Origin: an uncultured Roseobacter sp.
GTDB taxonomy: Bacteria; Pseudomonadota; Alphaproteobacteria; Rhodobacterales; Rhodobacteraceae
Reading direction: 5' to 3'
Length of the DNA: 64,000 nucleotides
Assembly: GCA_947501635.1 (NCBI GenBank)
Contig: CANMWT010000005.1
Location: forward strand, 186,001 to 250,000
Positions 8,531 through 16,925 of the stretch are shown here, one piece after another. A program made the position numbers and the translations under genes. The number at the start of each line of letters is the position of its first letter. Positions within the stretch are counted from its first letter, which is position 1. The notes under the pieces are model-generated. The model was given only the letters and a program-made list of their open reading frames with translations, made no database searches and had not been told where the DNA came from.

Positions 8531-8546
8531 TTCGGTAAACACCGAA
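8531..8546. promoter_or_regulatory. Candidate autoregulatory operator against the ArsR-type start codon
   Basis: TTCGGT, AAAC, ACCGAA forms a perfect 6-4-6 inverted repeat that ends two bases before the ATG at 8549. An AT-rich AGAAATAAT lies just upstream and could serve as a -10 element. ArsR-family repressors bind such dyads over their own promoter, so autoregulation is likely. The rest of the 323-base gap 8226-8548 has no firmly supported gene. Confidence 0.55.
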
Positions 8547-8548
8547 GT

Positions 8549-9256
8549 ATGGCATCCTCGAACCAAATTGCGGTCGTCGCTGCGGCCATGGGTGATCCGG
8601 CGCGGGTCAACATGTTGCTGTCGCTGCGCTATGATGGCGTGCTGACCGCGACGGAACTGGCGCATGTCGCCAATATCGCCCCGAGCACAGCAAGCGAACA
8701 CCTTGCGAAGTTGGCGGCGGCTAACCTCGTGTCGCAGCAAAAGAAGGGCAGAAAGAGGCTATACGCGCTGGCGGACGGCGACGTTTGTGATCTGGTCGAC
8801 GGTGTGTCGGCGCTGGCGGAAAAGAACCGGCAGAAAACGGCTGGTGCGGCTTTGCTGCCCAGGGGTGTGCTGCACTCGCGTTTGTGTCTTGATCATCTCG
8901 CCGGTGCACTGGGATGCCTTGTGACAAACGCCCTTTTTGATCGTGGTCTGCTGCACCACGGTATTTCAGGCCCTGAAATCACTGCAAATGGGCGCGTTTG
9001 GTTTGACCAGATTGGCGTTGACGTGACGGCGCAGGACCAGAGCGCGCGATGCCCGCTCAGACTGTGCCATGACTGGAGTGAAGATGCCTACCACCTTGGC
9101 GGGGGAGTGGCGGCTGTCCTTCTTGCGACCTTCCGCCGCCACGACTGGGTGCGCATGCGACGTGGCGAGGTCGATGTTGTCCTCACGCCCAAGGGGGTCC
9201 GTGCTTTGAAAGACAGGCTTGGACTTGATGCGCGCCAGACGGTGAGACAGCGGTAA
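8549..9256 (+). CDS. ArsR-type winged-helix transcriptional regulator
   Basis: A 235-aa regulator. The N-terminal winged helix (about residues 5-80) contains MGDPARVNMLLSL, then ELAHVANIAPSTASEHLAKL as the recognition helix and a wing ending KGRKRLYAL. The C-terminal 150 residues carry several Cys and His residues (for example SRLCLDHLAG and CPLRLCHDW) that could bind a metal or sense redox state. That is longer than minimal ArsR proteins of about 100 aa. No classical ribosome site is visible, because a perfect inverted repeat occupies its place. No obvious target gene lies downstream in the same direction. Confidence 0.82.
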   Translation: MASSNQIAVVAAAMGDPARVNMLLSLRYDGVLTATELAHVANIAPSTASEHLAKLAAANLVSQQKKGRKRLYALADGDVCDLVDGVSALAEKNRQKTAGAALLPRGVLHSRLCLDHLAGALGCLVTNALFDRGLLHHGISGPEITANGRVWFDQIGVDVTAQDQSARCPLRLCHDWSEDAYHLGGGVAAVLLATFRRHDWVRMRRGEVDVVLTPKGVRALKDRLGLDARQTVRQR

Positions 9257-9471
9257 AGGCAGCGGTTTTGCATGGTCCGATACCTCCGCGATGGCGATGT
9301 CGGCTGAAGGGGTGAGCCCGTGGACGTCCGCCGGGGCATTTCTGGAGCCGCCACCACAAGGCGGCGCGCGGCTTCATACTGTGCAGGATTTGATTTCAGA
9401 CCGAAATGATGAACGGGGCAGCCGCGCCGTCGCGGGGCAAGACCCGCGCTTATCCACGCGCGTGCGGGGGT

Positions 9472-10314
9472 TTAAGCCGCATCCAGGAGCGTCGTTGCCC
9501 CGTTTGCGCAGCGGGTGGGCTGCGCCTGCGCGTTAGCGCCGCCATGCGACGTCTGTGCGTCTGCAAGATGTGGCATAAGGCGCCGGAAGGCGGGCAGAAA
9601 CTTGTTGAACCGTGGCACCATGCCAAGGGCCGCAAGCCCCACGCAGTACTTTGAGCATGAGCCGACAGGGTGGTAGCCGCTTTTGCGCAGAATAGTATCT
9701 GCAATTCCGCGGCCGAAAGCGGATTTCGTCTCGATCACAGCCATGTCGTCCGCGATCTCTTCCGACGAGGCAGCGTTCCAGAAGCGCAGGCCCCGGTCAA
9801 TCGTCAGGCGCTCGCCACCCTCGCGGGCGACAAGGGTCATGCGGTTGTACTGCATCTGGATCACCGGAGCGTAGGACGCGAGTGCGTTGCGCTCGTAAAG
9901 GTCCAGATGCGCGTCTTCTACGAAACGGATTGCAGGCTCCGTCAGTTGCTCAAGTAGCGAGGGTTCGTAGGCAAGGCGTTTTTTGACAGTCACTTTGCGC
10001 ACTGTCTTGAGCTTTACCTCGACAAAACAGAGGTTTGCATCCAGATACTGACGCGTGCGCACCTTTGACCGCAGGCGACGTCCCTGCACGTGATGGCGAT
10101 AGCTGCACAGATCGGGCGTGTCGAAGTATTGCGTCCGATACTCAAAGCTTCTTTTGCCATCGATATCGAGTATATCGAAATCGCGCGCCAGTTCGTCCGA
10201 CAGATCGGCAAGCGCGCGCATCGGCACGACATATTTGTTGTCGAGCCGCGTCAGCATATCTGCCTTGGCGTTCAGTTCTTGGAGGGACAGGCCGGCAAAT
10301 CTGTTTTCCATCAT
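9472..10314 (-). CDS. VTC-domain polyphosphate polymerase-like protein
   Basis: A 280-aa protein matching the bacterial VTC domain, related to the catalytic core of yeast Vtc4 that makes polyphosphate inside a basic tunnel. Basic and acidic tunnel features are visible: LDNKYVVP, FEYRTQYFDTPD, RRLRSKVRTRQY, FVEVKLKT, and a C-terminal ETKS and SKYCVG. Residues after about 245 form an Ala/Gln-rich extension. The gene overlaps the end of the DUF4956 gene upstream by four bases, an arrangement known for this pair in many bacteria. The product is cytoplasmic and probably acts with the DUF4956 membrane protein. Enzymatic activity is inferred, not shown. Confidence 0.85.
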   Translation of the reverse strand: MMENRFAGLSLQELNAKADMLTRLDNKYVVPMRALADLSDELARDFDILDIDGKRSFEYRTQYFDTPDLCSYRHHVQGRRLRSKVRTRQYLDANLCFVEVKLKTVRKVTVKKRLAYEPSLLEQLTEPAIRFVEDAHLDLYERNALASYAPVIQMQYNRMTLVAREGGERLTIDRGLRFWNAASSEEIADDMAVIETKSAFGRGIADTILRKSGYHPVGSCSKYCVGLAALGMVPRFNKFLPAFRRLMPHLADAQTSHGGANAQAQPTRCANGATTLLDAA

Positions 10315-10895
10315 TTCGCCGGTTTCTCTGCAACTCTGCTGTAGGTCAGTTGGATGACCGCCAGTTCATTGACGAAATTGACGCTTTCAATCTCGAATCC
10401 GGTCACATTGACCCCCAGTCTTTCGGTAAGTGTCTTTTTCATGGCCTCGGGCGCCGCCAGCAGGTTGGGATCGATACGGTCCACGGTAACGCGCACAGCG
10501 CGCGACCCCTGCACCAGGGCGGGGTGGTCAAAGACATAGGCGCCAGCCAGAGCGAAGGTGACAATGGCCATCAGGTTCGCGGTTGATGCCCCTTCGATCG
10601 AACAGATCACGGCGATGGCAATTGCACCGAAGAAGTAAGCGATTTCGATCCGGCCAATCTGCTCTGACCGGAGGTTGAACAGCGCCAGAATGGCGAAAAG
10701 ACCAAAGCCTGCGGCAAGTCCGAATTCAACGCTGGACAGTGTGCCCAGGACGGCGAAGGCAAAAACGTTGAACATGGCTGCCGTCGTCGCAAGGGTGCGG
10801 TCGCCGTGCCGGCGGTAGTATATTCCGAAGATGAGTGCAGACATGGCTGCAACGTTGATCGCGAAGCGAAACAAGAGTTCGTAAAAAGCTTCCAA
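10311..10895 (-). CDS. DUF4956 membrane protein, partner of the VTC-domain protein
   Basis: A 194-aa protein with four or five predicted membrane helices in the first 125 residues, followed by a soluble beta-alpha domain (about 130-190, with VTVDRIDPNL and GVNVTGFEIESVNF). Length and layout fit DUF4956. It is the first gene of a two-gene minus-strand operon and its stop overlaps the start of the VTC gene (ATGA). A role in the transport or membrane anchoring of the VTC-dependent polymer is plausible but unproven. Confidence 0.82.
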   Translation of the reverse strand: MEAFYELLFRFAINVAAMSALIFGIYYRRHGDRTLATTAAMFNVFAFAVLGTLSSVEFGLAAGFGLFAILALFNLRSEQIGRIEIAYFFGAIAIAVICSIEGASTANLMAIVTFALAGAYVFDHPALVQGSRAVRVTVDRIDPNLLAAPEAMKKTLTERLGVNVTGFEIESVNFVNELAVIQLTYSRVAEKPAK

Positions 10896-10919
10896 GAGTC
10901 GTCCCTGTATGTTGCCGTG

Positions 10920-10938
10920 CCGGCAGTTTTGCTGCCGG
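10920..10938. promoter_or_regulatory. Hairpin or operator 25 bases before the DUF4956 start
   Basis: CCGGCAG, five-base loop, CTGCCGG forms a 7-bp perfect stem just upstream of the DUF4956 ATG. It could be an operator dyad or a 5' leader hairpin. The remaining gap 10939-11357 shows no gene. Confidence 0.4.
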
Positions 10939-11357
10939 GAATATTTTACAAAGGTGTTACATAGTTGTTACTTTCGGATCGTAAAGCTCTGATTACCGGG
11001 GATGAGCGGACTTTTGCGTGTCAGCAAAAAGGCATTTTCGGGGCTCGGGGTCCGATCGGTGATCCCGCCCAAGACACGGCAGAGCAAGAACATAGAGACC
11101 GGCAGATCGAGTGATTTGTTCGCAGCCGCATTGCGCGCCCCGATGATCTAAGCCCTTGCTGCGCCTTGGTCCTGAAGCACATGACTGCGTGCCCCGTTAA
11201 TCGCCTTGATCCCGGGGTGTACAAAGGCGGGGCCAAGAACCTTGGGCTGGCTGCGCGCAGAAAAAGAGGGCGGCGCGTTGCAGTACAATCGCGCTTGGCC
11301 TATGTCATTGAGCGAGTTATGTCTGACGACCCAAGGTGCCGGAGCGGATACCCTAGC

Positions 11358-11774
11358 ATGATTGCCTATGTCTCAGTCGGCGCAGATGATATCCCGCGCG
11401 CCAAGCGGTTTTACAATGCCTTCCTGCCAGCGCTGGGGTACGCATTGGAAGAAGGCCCCGAGGGCTTGAGCTATACGCCGACGCTTGAGCCGGGCCAGTC
11501 TGCGGTCGTCCCGGATTTTTATGTGAAACCGCCCTATGACGCAGGCCCCGCAACGGCGGGTAATGGCGCCATGGTGGCTTTCGATGTGGGTGCACAAGAC
11601 CGGGTGCGCGCGCTTCATGCAGCCGCGCTGGCTGCAGGCGGCACCAATGAGGGCCAGCCTGGTTTTCGCGCCAATTACGGGCCGCATTTCTACGTCGGCT
11701 ATCTTCGCGACCCGCAAGGCAACAAGATCGGCTTGTTCTCGTGCGATCCGAACGAACCGGGCCGTGACGATTGA
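11358..11774 (+). CDS. VOC (glyoxalase/bleomycin resistance/dioxygenase) superfamily protein
   Basis: A 138-aa single VOC module. It begins MIAYVSVGADDIPRAKRFYN, the typical first beta-alpha-beta unit, with the second unit around MVAFDVGAQDRVRALHAAAL. It ends HFYVGYLRDPQGNKIGLF, the usual DPxGNxI close. The start at 11358 gives the standard family N-terminus; longer in-frame starts at 11319 and 11166 add sequence unlike the family. The ligand and metal use are unknown, since superfamily members range from lyases to binding proteins. Confidence 0.85.
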   Translation: MIAYVSVGADDIPRAKRFYNAFLPALGYALEEGPEGLSYTPTLEPGQSAVVPDFYVKPPYDAGPATAGNGAMVAFDVGAQDRVRALHAAALAAGGTNEGQPGFRANYGPHFYVGYLRDPQGNKIGLFSCDPNEPGRDD

Positions 11775-11950
11775 AGCGGGGCGTCTGGCGTGGTCGCGGG
11801 CCAAAGGTCTGGCCGAGTACACCCACGGCATAAGCCATATCCCGGTTGTCGCACCGTCCTTGGCGGATCGCATCGTGACACATCTTGTGTGGCGCACGGA
11901 TCAGGGTCAGCCCTTTTTCCCCACTCGGGTAACAGGCGATCTGCACCCAC

Positions 11951-12166
11951 AAGCGCGCGCTTGATATTGGCTGTTGTGCGGGAAGTCTGCTGGCGACCGT
12001 ACAGGCGCAGGGGATGCAAGCGGTGGGTGTTGATCCTGACGCGAATGCGCGTTTCCTGCTGTCAGAGCACCGGAGAAGCGGTATGATTGTATCGGCATTC
12101 TCGCGCGCCCGGCGCAGGCTGGGATATAGGACACAACCGGCGCAGGCCGCGCGCGGTGTGCCTTAG
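11951..12166 (+). pseudogene. Remnant of a class I SAM-dependent methyltransferase (motif I only)
   Basis: The frame reads KRALDIGCCAGSLLATV and then QAVGVDPDANA, a clear SAM-binding motif I and motif II acidic end. There is no start codon in frame (a TAA lies at 11930-11932) and the frame ends at TAG 12164-12166, only about 70 codons, without the rest of the fold. The motif has GCC for the usual GCG. I read it as a decayed fragment next to the RimK fusion gene. The 388-base gap 11775-12162 otherwise holds nothing recognised. Chance similarity cannot be excluded. Confidence 0.42.
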
Positions 12167-13542
12167 CGGCGCGGTTTTCGGGCCGGTTGGGGTTTGACGC
12201 GCGCTTCGATCTCGTCGTAAAGCTTGCCGACAATGTCCTTGCCCGAGGCTTTTTCGATGCCTTCGAAACCCGGCGAGGAGTTGACCTCGAGCACTTTTGG
12301 GCCGGTGGAGGAGCGCAGCAGGTCGACGCCTGCCTTGCCCAGACCAAAAGCGCGGGCGGCGCGCACTGCGGTGTCGCGCTCTTCGCGCGTGATGCGCACG
12401 ACCTTGGCCGAGCCGCCGCGGTGCAGGTTAGAGCGGAAATCGCCTTCGGCGCCGGTGCGTTTCATGGCCGCGACGACCTTGCCGGCGATCACCAGACAGC
12501 GGATGTCTTCGCCGGCGGCCTCCTTGACGAAATCCTGCACCAGAAAGTTCGCCTTGAGCCCGCGGAAGGCGTCGATCACGGATTCAGCGGCCTTTTTGGT
12601 TTCGGCCAGCACCACGCCCTTGCCCTGCGTGCTTTCCAGCAGTTTCACGATCAGCGGTGCGGTGCCCACAAGACCCATGAGGTTCGAGGTATCCTTGGGC
12701 GAGGCGGCAAAGGCCGTCGAGGGCATGCCGATGCGCTTGGTGGCCAGCACCTGATGGGCGTGCAGCTTGTCGCGACTGGCGGTGATCCCCGCGCTGCCAT
12801 TGACGCAATAGGTGCCGATGGCTTCGAACTGGCGGATGACGGCGGTGCCGTAGGGGGTGATTGATGCGCCAATGCGGGGGATGACCGCGTCATAGCGCGG
12901 CAGGCGTTTGCCGTCATAGTGTACTTCGGGCGCCATCGTGTTGATCGCCATGTAGCAGCGCGTGGTGTCGATGACTTCGACGGAATGGCCGCGCGCCTCT
13001 CCCACTTCGACAAGACGGCGGGTCGAGTAGTTGTCTTCGCGGCTGAGCACGGCAATGCGCAACGCGCGTTTGGGCGCAGAGCGTTTCAGCGTGGCAGAGT
13101 GATAGGCGTCATAGCTCAACTCGGGCTGGAGCCGCTTTTCCGTGGGCGAGATCGAGATGTGATCGCTGAGCGCCTGTCGCCCCAGCAGCATTCGTGAGGT
13201 CATGGACGCGCGGTTGGTGAGGGTGATTTCGATGGGCCAAGACTGCTCGCCCACATGTAGCTCCGAAGCGATCACAAAGCGTTGCTCTGCCTCGCCGTTG
13301 GAGGAGGTGACTTCGCGCCGGTCGATCAGGGGCGCAGAGCATGTGATCGAGACATCATCACGCCCCGAGATCGGATGGACATTAAAGCGCACTTTGGGAT
13401 TTTTTGCGGGCCCAAAAACTTCGATGTCATGGGCATGCAGGGCGGATGTGCGTGCGCCGGTATCCACCTTGGCCTTGATCGCAGGCAGGCCCAGATCCGG
13501 CAGCGCAACCCATTCTTCCCATCCGAAGGTAAGCTTCTGCAT
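12163..13542 (-). CDS. Fusion of a retropepsin-like (RimB/DUF zinc protease-type) domain and a RimK-type ATP-grasp ligase
   Basis: A 459-aa two-domain protein. Residues about 1-140 form the pepsin-like domain often called ATP-dependent zinc protease. It carries [14 protein letters not shown] with the catalytic-type Asp27, and the RMLLGRQAL motif. Residues about 160-450 form an ATP-grasp ligase of the RimK alpha-L-glutamate ligase family, with [34 protein letters not shown], the acidic [16 protein letters not shown] and [14 protein letters not shown]. The ATG complementary to 13540-13542 follows GGGGAG; longer readings lack support. RimK proteins add Glu to a peptide or a protein C-terminus. 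Here the acceptor is unknown. The fusion suggests that adding and trimming are linked. Confidence 0.87.
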   Translation of the reverse strand: MQKLTFGWEEWVALPDLGLPAIKAKVDTGARTSALHAHDIEVFGPAKNPKVRFNVHPISGRDDVSITCSAPLIDRREVTSSNGEAEQRFVIASELHVGEQSWPIEITLTNRASMTSRMLLGRQALSDHISISPTEKRLQPELSYDAYHSATLKRSAPKRALRIAVLSREDNYSTRRLVEVGEARGHSVEVIDTTRCYMAINTMAPEVHYDGKRLPRYDAVIPRIGASITPYGTAVIRQFEAIGTYCVNGSAGITASRDKLHAHQVLATKRIGMPSTAFAASPKDTSNLMGLVGTAPLIVKLLESTQGKGVVLAETKKAAESVIDAFRGLKANFLVQDFVKEAAGEDIRCLVIAGKVVAAMKRTGAEGDFRSNLHRGGSAKVVRITREERDTAVRAARAFGLGKAGVDLLRSSTGPKVLEVNSSPGFEGIEKASGKDIVGKLYDEIEARVKPQPARKPRR

Positions 13543-13741
13543 GGTATCTCCCCTTTGTTTCTTGCTGGCCCGTTGGGTATCAGGTGGCCCGCTCAACCTC
13601 AACCTGAAGGGACAGATCGCGGGTGGGCGCGTAAAAATGACGTGGCGTCCGGCAGGTGCCCCTAGCCGCAAGCTGACCTGACGACAGCCTTGATTTTTGA
13701 CCTGCACCCGCTTTTTCCTGCGCCGAGACTGGGAGGAAATA

Positions 13742-14683
13742 ATGTTAGATTGTAGAATGTTGCGTGCAGCCTGCTGCGTATTTTTCATGGCCGGCAGTGC
13801 CGGTGCGTCGACCCTGACAGAGCAGTTCAGCAGCTTTTGGGTCTTGGGCGACAGCCTCAGCGCCTATGCGGGCGAGACCGGCGGCGAGGATACCGTGCGT
13901 GCCAGCGACGGCCCGCTTTGGAGCGAGCAGATCATCAGTGAGTTCGACACAGCGAACCGAGAGGCGCAAAGCTTTGCGAGAGGTGGTGCGACGGCGGGAC
14001 TAAGCCGTGACACCGTGGTTGATCTGGCGGGCCAGACAGAGGAGCTCGTTGCCCAGCAGGACCGATTTGGCGACAACCCGCTGGTGGCGATATGGATTGG
14101 TGGCAACGATATCCGGGCGTTTCAAACCGGACTGGCACCGACCACCAGCCAGACGGTGTTCCGCAATACACTGGAGGCGTTGATCGCTCATGATGTGAAG
14201 AACTTTCTGTTGTTTGAGGTGCCCGACGTTGGCTACACCCCGCTGGTGCGAAGTGGCCCGGATGGCGCGCCGACACCCGAGACACTGGTGGCAAGCGCCT
14301 TGGCAAGCGGTGCATCCGCCAGCCTGAACGGTTTGTTCTTTGACGGTTTGGCCACGCCAGAGGGGTTCTTTATCGAAGGCGTGGTTCAGGGCTTGGACGC
14401 GGGTATCCACACCACAGTGATCGACGCCTTTGATCTGACGCGACTGGCCTATGACGTGCCCGACTTTTTCGGTGCTGACACGCGTGGGCCTTGTGAGGGC
14501 AGTGAAGCGTTAAACTGCGAGATGACGACCTTCTGGGATCCATTCCATCCGACCGCCCGTTTGCACGACTATATTGCAGACGAAGTACGTGCAGCCTATG
14601 CGACGCCTGTACCGCTGCCGGCGGCGGGATGGTTGCTGGTGGCGGCTGTGGGCGGCCTTGTGGTGATGCGCCGTCGCGCCTGA
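13742..14683 (+). CDS. Exported SGNH/GDSL hydrolase with VPLPA-CTERM sorting signal
   Basis: A 313-aa secreted esterase/lipase-like protein. A short signal peptide ends near GSAGAS. The SGNH blocks are clear: [11 protein letters not shown] with nucleophile Ser38, the Gly in block II near [17 protein letters not shown] (Asn), and the C-terminal WDPFHPT with the Asp/His pair. The last 24 residues are VPLPAAGW, a hydrophobic helix and a final RRR cluster: the VPLPA-CTERM signal recognised by an exosortase-like system. GGGAGG precedes the ATG. The substrate is unknown. The exosortase itself is not in this window. Confidence 0.9.
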   Translation: MLDCRMLRAACCVFFMAGSAGASTLTEQFSSFWVLGDSLSAYAGETGGEDTVRASDGPLWSEQIISEFDTANREAQSFARGGATAGLSRDTVVDLAGQTEELVAQQDRFGDNPLVAIWIGGNDIRAFQTGLAPTTSQTVFRNTLEALIAHDVKNFLLFEVPDVGYTPLVRSGPDGAPTPETLVASALASGASASLNGLFFDGLATPEGFFIEGVVQGLDAGIHTTVIDAFDLTRLAYDVPDFFGADTRGPCEGSEALNCEMTTFWDPFHPTARLHDYIADEVRAAYATPVPLPAAGWLLVAAVGGLVVMRRRA

Positions 14684-14712
14684 TCCCGTCGCTTTACGAT
14701 ATCGAAAAGGAT

Positions 14713-14738
14713 GGGGTGGCCTTTGGGTCGCCCCTTTT
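14713..14738 (+). terminator. Rho-independent terminator after the GDSL hydrolase gene
   Basis: The stem GGGGTGGCC / GGTCGCCCC (9 bp including two G-U pairs) has a four-base loop and is followed by TTTT. Confidence 0.8.
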
Positions 14739-14820
14739 GCTTGCGATGCTTCGCGGCCGCATCTTGGGAGGGAGCCTGCGCTGTGATAGCATGGCGCAGG
14801 TTTTGAAAGGAAGGTGGCCC

Positions 14821-15645
14821 ATGTCGGATCCTTATGCAGACCTTGCCGCGCAGGACGAAGCATTGCAGGAGCGGATTGCGGATGCGATGGATACGCGTTG
14901 TCGCGAACCCGAACAGATTGCGATCCGTGCGGCTTACCTTGCTGACATCCGTTTGCCGGCGGGGGCTCTGGCCGTGGAATTCGGCTCGGGCACCGGGCAT
15001 GTGACAAAGGATTTGGTCAAGTTGGCGGGAGCTGCGCATGCGCTTGGACTGGAGCCGTCGCCGGTCATGGTCGCACGCGCCCGGCGGCATTTCGCAAATG
15101 CTGCGGATGTGTCGTTCGAGACCGCAGATGCAAAGGCGACGGGCCTTGCGACGGGCAGTGTCGACATGGTGCTGATGCATACGCTTTTGTGCCATGTGCC
15201 GGGGCCGCAGGATGTTATCCGCGAGGCGTTCCGGGTGCTCAAACCGGGCGGTGTGCTAGCGATTTGTGACGGTGACTACGATACGGCGACCTGTCAGATC
15301 GCGGATTTTGATCCGCTGGATCAGCTGGTGCGTTTCATGATCCATCAGAATGTCACCAACCTCTGGATCATGCGTCAGATAGGCGCGATGTTGGCTGGGG
15401 CAGGGTTTGAGCTGGGGCAGCGCCGCAGCCATGGGTACGTGGCACAGGGCGATGCCGCTTATTTCCAGACGGTGATCGAGCGGGGCGCCGACCGGATGAC
15501 CGAGACGGGGCTGCTCTTTGAGGAAACAGCGCAGGCCCTCAAGGCTGAGGCACGCAAGAGGGTGTCTAAGGATCGGTTTTTCGGTTTTATGTCTTACGTC
15601 AGCCAGATGGCCTACAAGCCGCAGGGTGGGCAGGTGGGTGCCTAG
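14821..15645 (+). CDS. Class I SAM-dependent methyltransferase (methyltransferase 11/25 type)
   Basis: A 274-aa cytoplasmic methyltransferase. SAM motif I reads AVEFGSGTGHVTKDL (about residues 57-71), followed by GLEPSPVMV (motif II), DMVLMHTLLCHVP (motif IV) and FRVLKPGGVLAICDGD (motif V/VI). The start ATG at 14821 follows AAGGAAGG. The substrate is unknown; the C-terminal half (about 170-274) is the substrate-binding part and shows no specific signature. It converges with the NfeD gene, overlapping it by four bases at the stop codons. Confidence 0.87.
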   Translation: MSDPYADLAAQDEALQERIADAMDTRCREPEQIAIRAAYLADIRLPAGALAVEFGSGTGHVTKDLVKLAGAAHALGLEPSPVMVARARRHFANAADVSFETADAKATGLATGSVDMVLMHTLLCHVPGPQDVIREAFRVLKPGGVLAICDGDYDTATCQIADFDPLDQLVRFMIHQNVTNLWIMRQIGAMLAGAGFELGQRRSHGYVAQGDAAYFQTVIERGADRMTETGLLFEETAQALKAEARKRVSKDRFFGFMSYVSQMAYKPQGGQVGA

Positions 15646-15920
15646 CTGTCGTTCACATCATCGGTGATGACTTTGACGCCGCTGGACTGGCGGCGGAAGG
15701 CAAAGCGCAGGCCGAACCACGACAGCAGCGACACGGCTGCAAAGACGGCCAGCAGCGCCGGTGCCGACGGGGCAAAGGCGAGGCCCACGATAAGGCCGGT
15801 CACCAGAGCGCCAAGCGCGAACCCCAGAAAGATGAAACCGGGGGCCAGAACTTCGATCAGGCCAAAAACCAGCGCCGCGGCGATCCACATCCACCAAATG
15901 CCCAGGAGTGCTTCGATCAT
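15642..15920 (-). CDS. NfeD-family membrane protein (short form)
   Basis: A 92-aa protein with hydrophobic helices filling residues about 8-70, including the typical LGIWWMWIAAALVFGLIEV opening, and a short C-terminal tail. It is a short NfeD without the ClpP-like protease domain, and it lacks most of the OB-fold. It overlaps the stop of the upstream SPFH gene by four bases. NfeD and SPFH/stomatin proteins are a well-known pair that organises membrane microdomains and membrane protein quality control. Confidence 0.87.
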   Translation of the reverse strand: MIEALLGIWWMWIAAALVFGLIEVLAPGFIFLGFALGALVTGLIVGLAFAPSAPALLAVFAAVSLLSWFGLRFAFRRQSSGVKVITDDVNDS

Positions 15921-16813
15921 GAACTGCGTCCTTTCAGCAGCTTGAAGGCGTCCCCAAAGGCGTCAATCGCCTGTGTGGGCACCAGAATGGTCTGTTTGCC
16001 ATCGCCTGCGCCCAGCGCATTGAGCGATTCAACCTGTTTGAGCGCGATTTGGTACTGTGCCGCTTCAAGCCCGTTTTCGTTGATCGCATCTGCGACGACC
16101 TGTGTGGCATAGGCTTCTGCGTCGGCCAGAATACGGCGCGCCTTGGCGCTTTGCTCGGATGCATAAAGCTCGGCATCGGCAGCCAGTTCAACGGCGCGCT
16201 TCTGGCCTTCGGCTTCGGTCACCGCGGCACGGCGTGCGCGTTCAGCGTTGAGCTGTTGCAGCATCGCTTCTCGGGTGGCCTGATCGAGGTTGACGTCAAG
16301 GATTTCGGCCCGGGTCACTTCGATGCCCCAGTCGTCGACCGCATCTTCGACCAGCGCCTTGATTGTCGTGATAAGCTGCGAGCGGTTGGCCTGTACATCA
16401 TCAAGGTCCATTTTGCCGATCTCTGCGCGTACAATACCCGCGACCGTAGTCGCAATCGCGGCGTCCACGTCACGGATGCGGTAAACGGTGCGCTCGGGCT
16501 CGGTTATGCGGTAAAACACGGATGTTTCAACCTGCACCAGCACGTTGTCCTTGGTGATCGCGTCCTGGCTGGCGTTGGGCAATTGACGTTCGAGGATCGA
16601 GATTTCATGGGCGACACGGTCGATAAAGGGCACGATCAGGTTGATGCCAGGCCCCAGCACTGACCGCAGGCGGCCAAACCTTTCGATTACATATTTTTCG
16701 GACTGTGGCACGATCTTGACGCCCTTGACGACGAGCGTAATGAGCAAAGCTGCCAGAAGCAGCAGCACGATGTTGCCTGACAGCAGTTCGATAATGACTG
16801 TTTCGATGTCCAT
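15917..16813 (-). CDS. SPFH/stomatin-like membrane scaffold protein (QmcA/paraslipin type)
   Basis: A 298-aa protein with an N-terminal membrane anchor (about residues 10-32). The SPFH domain begins at IVPQSEKYVIERFGRL and runs to about residue 190. It is followed by an Ala/Glu/Arg-rich coiled coil (AERARRAAVTEAEGQ and AKARRILADAEAYA) and a conserved C-terminal QVESLNALG...TILVP. It is the first gene of a two-gene operon with nfeD. It probably forms large membrane-bound oligomers. Length and domain order are normal for the family. Confidence 0.93.
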   Translation of the reverse strand: MDIETVIIELLSGNIVLLLLAALLITLVVKGVKIVPQSEKYVIERFGRLRSVLGPGINLIVPFIDRVAHEISILERQLPNASQDAITKDNVLVQVETSVFYRITEPERTVYRIRDVDAAIATTVAGIVRAEIGKMDLDDVQANRSQLITTIKALVEDAVDDWGIEVTRAEILDVNLDQATREAMLQQLNAERARRAAVTEAEGQKRAVELAADAELYASEQSAKARRILADAEAYATQVVADAINENGLEAAQYQIALKQVESLNALGAGDGKQTILVPTQAIDAFGDAFKLLKGRSS

Positions 16814-16925
16814 ATGACGTGTCTATTCCCGTTTGATTGTCTATATATGTGGTTACAACGACATGTGTTTGCAAGTTTTCGAGTGAGAAGGTATCGCCCG
16901 TGTGCGACCAAATTAAGAGCAGTTG

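Noticed and set aside
9445-9455. DnaA-box-like TTATCCACG
   Set aside because: Single site with one mismatch and no cluster or AT-rich unwinding region; not an origin.
11353-11952. 199-codon minus frame over the VOC gene
   Set aside because: It covers a VOC protein with complete start and end motifs and has no motif of its own.
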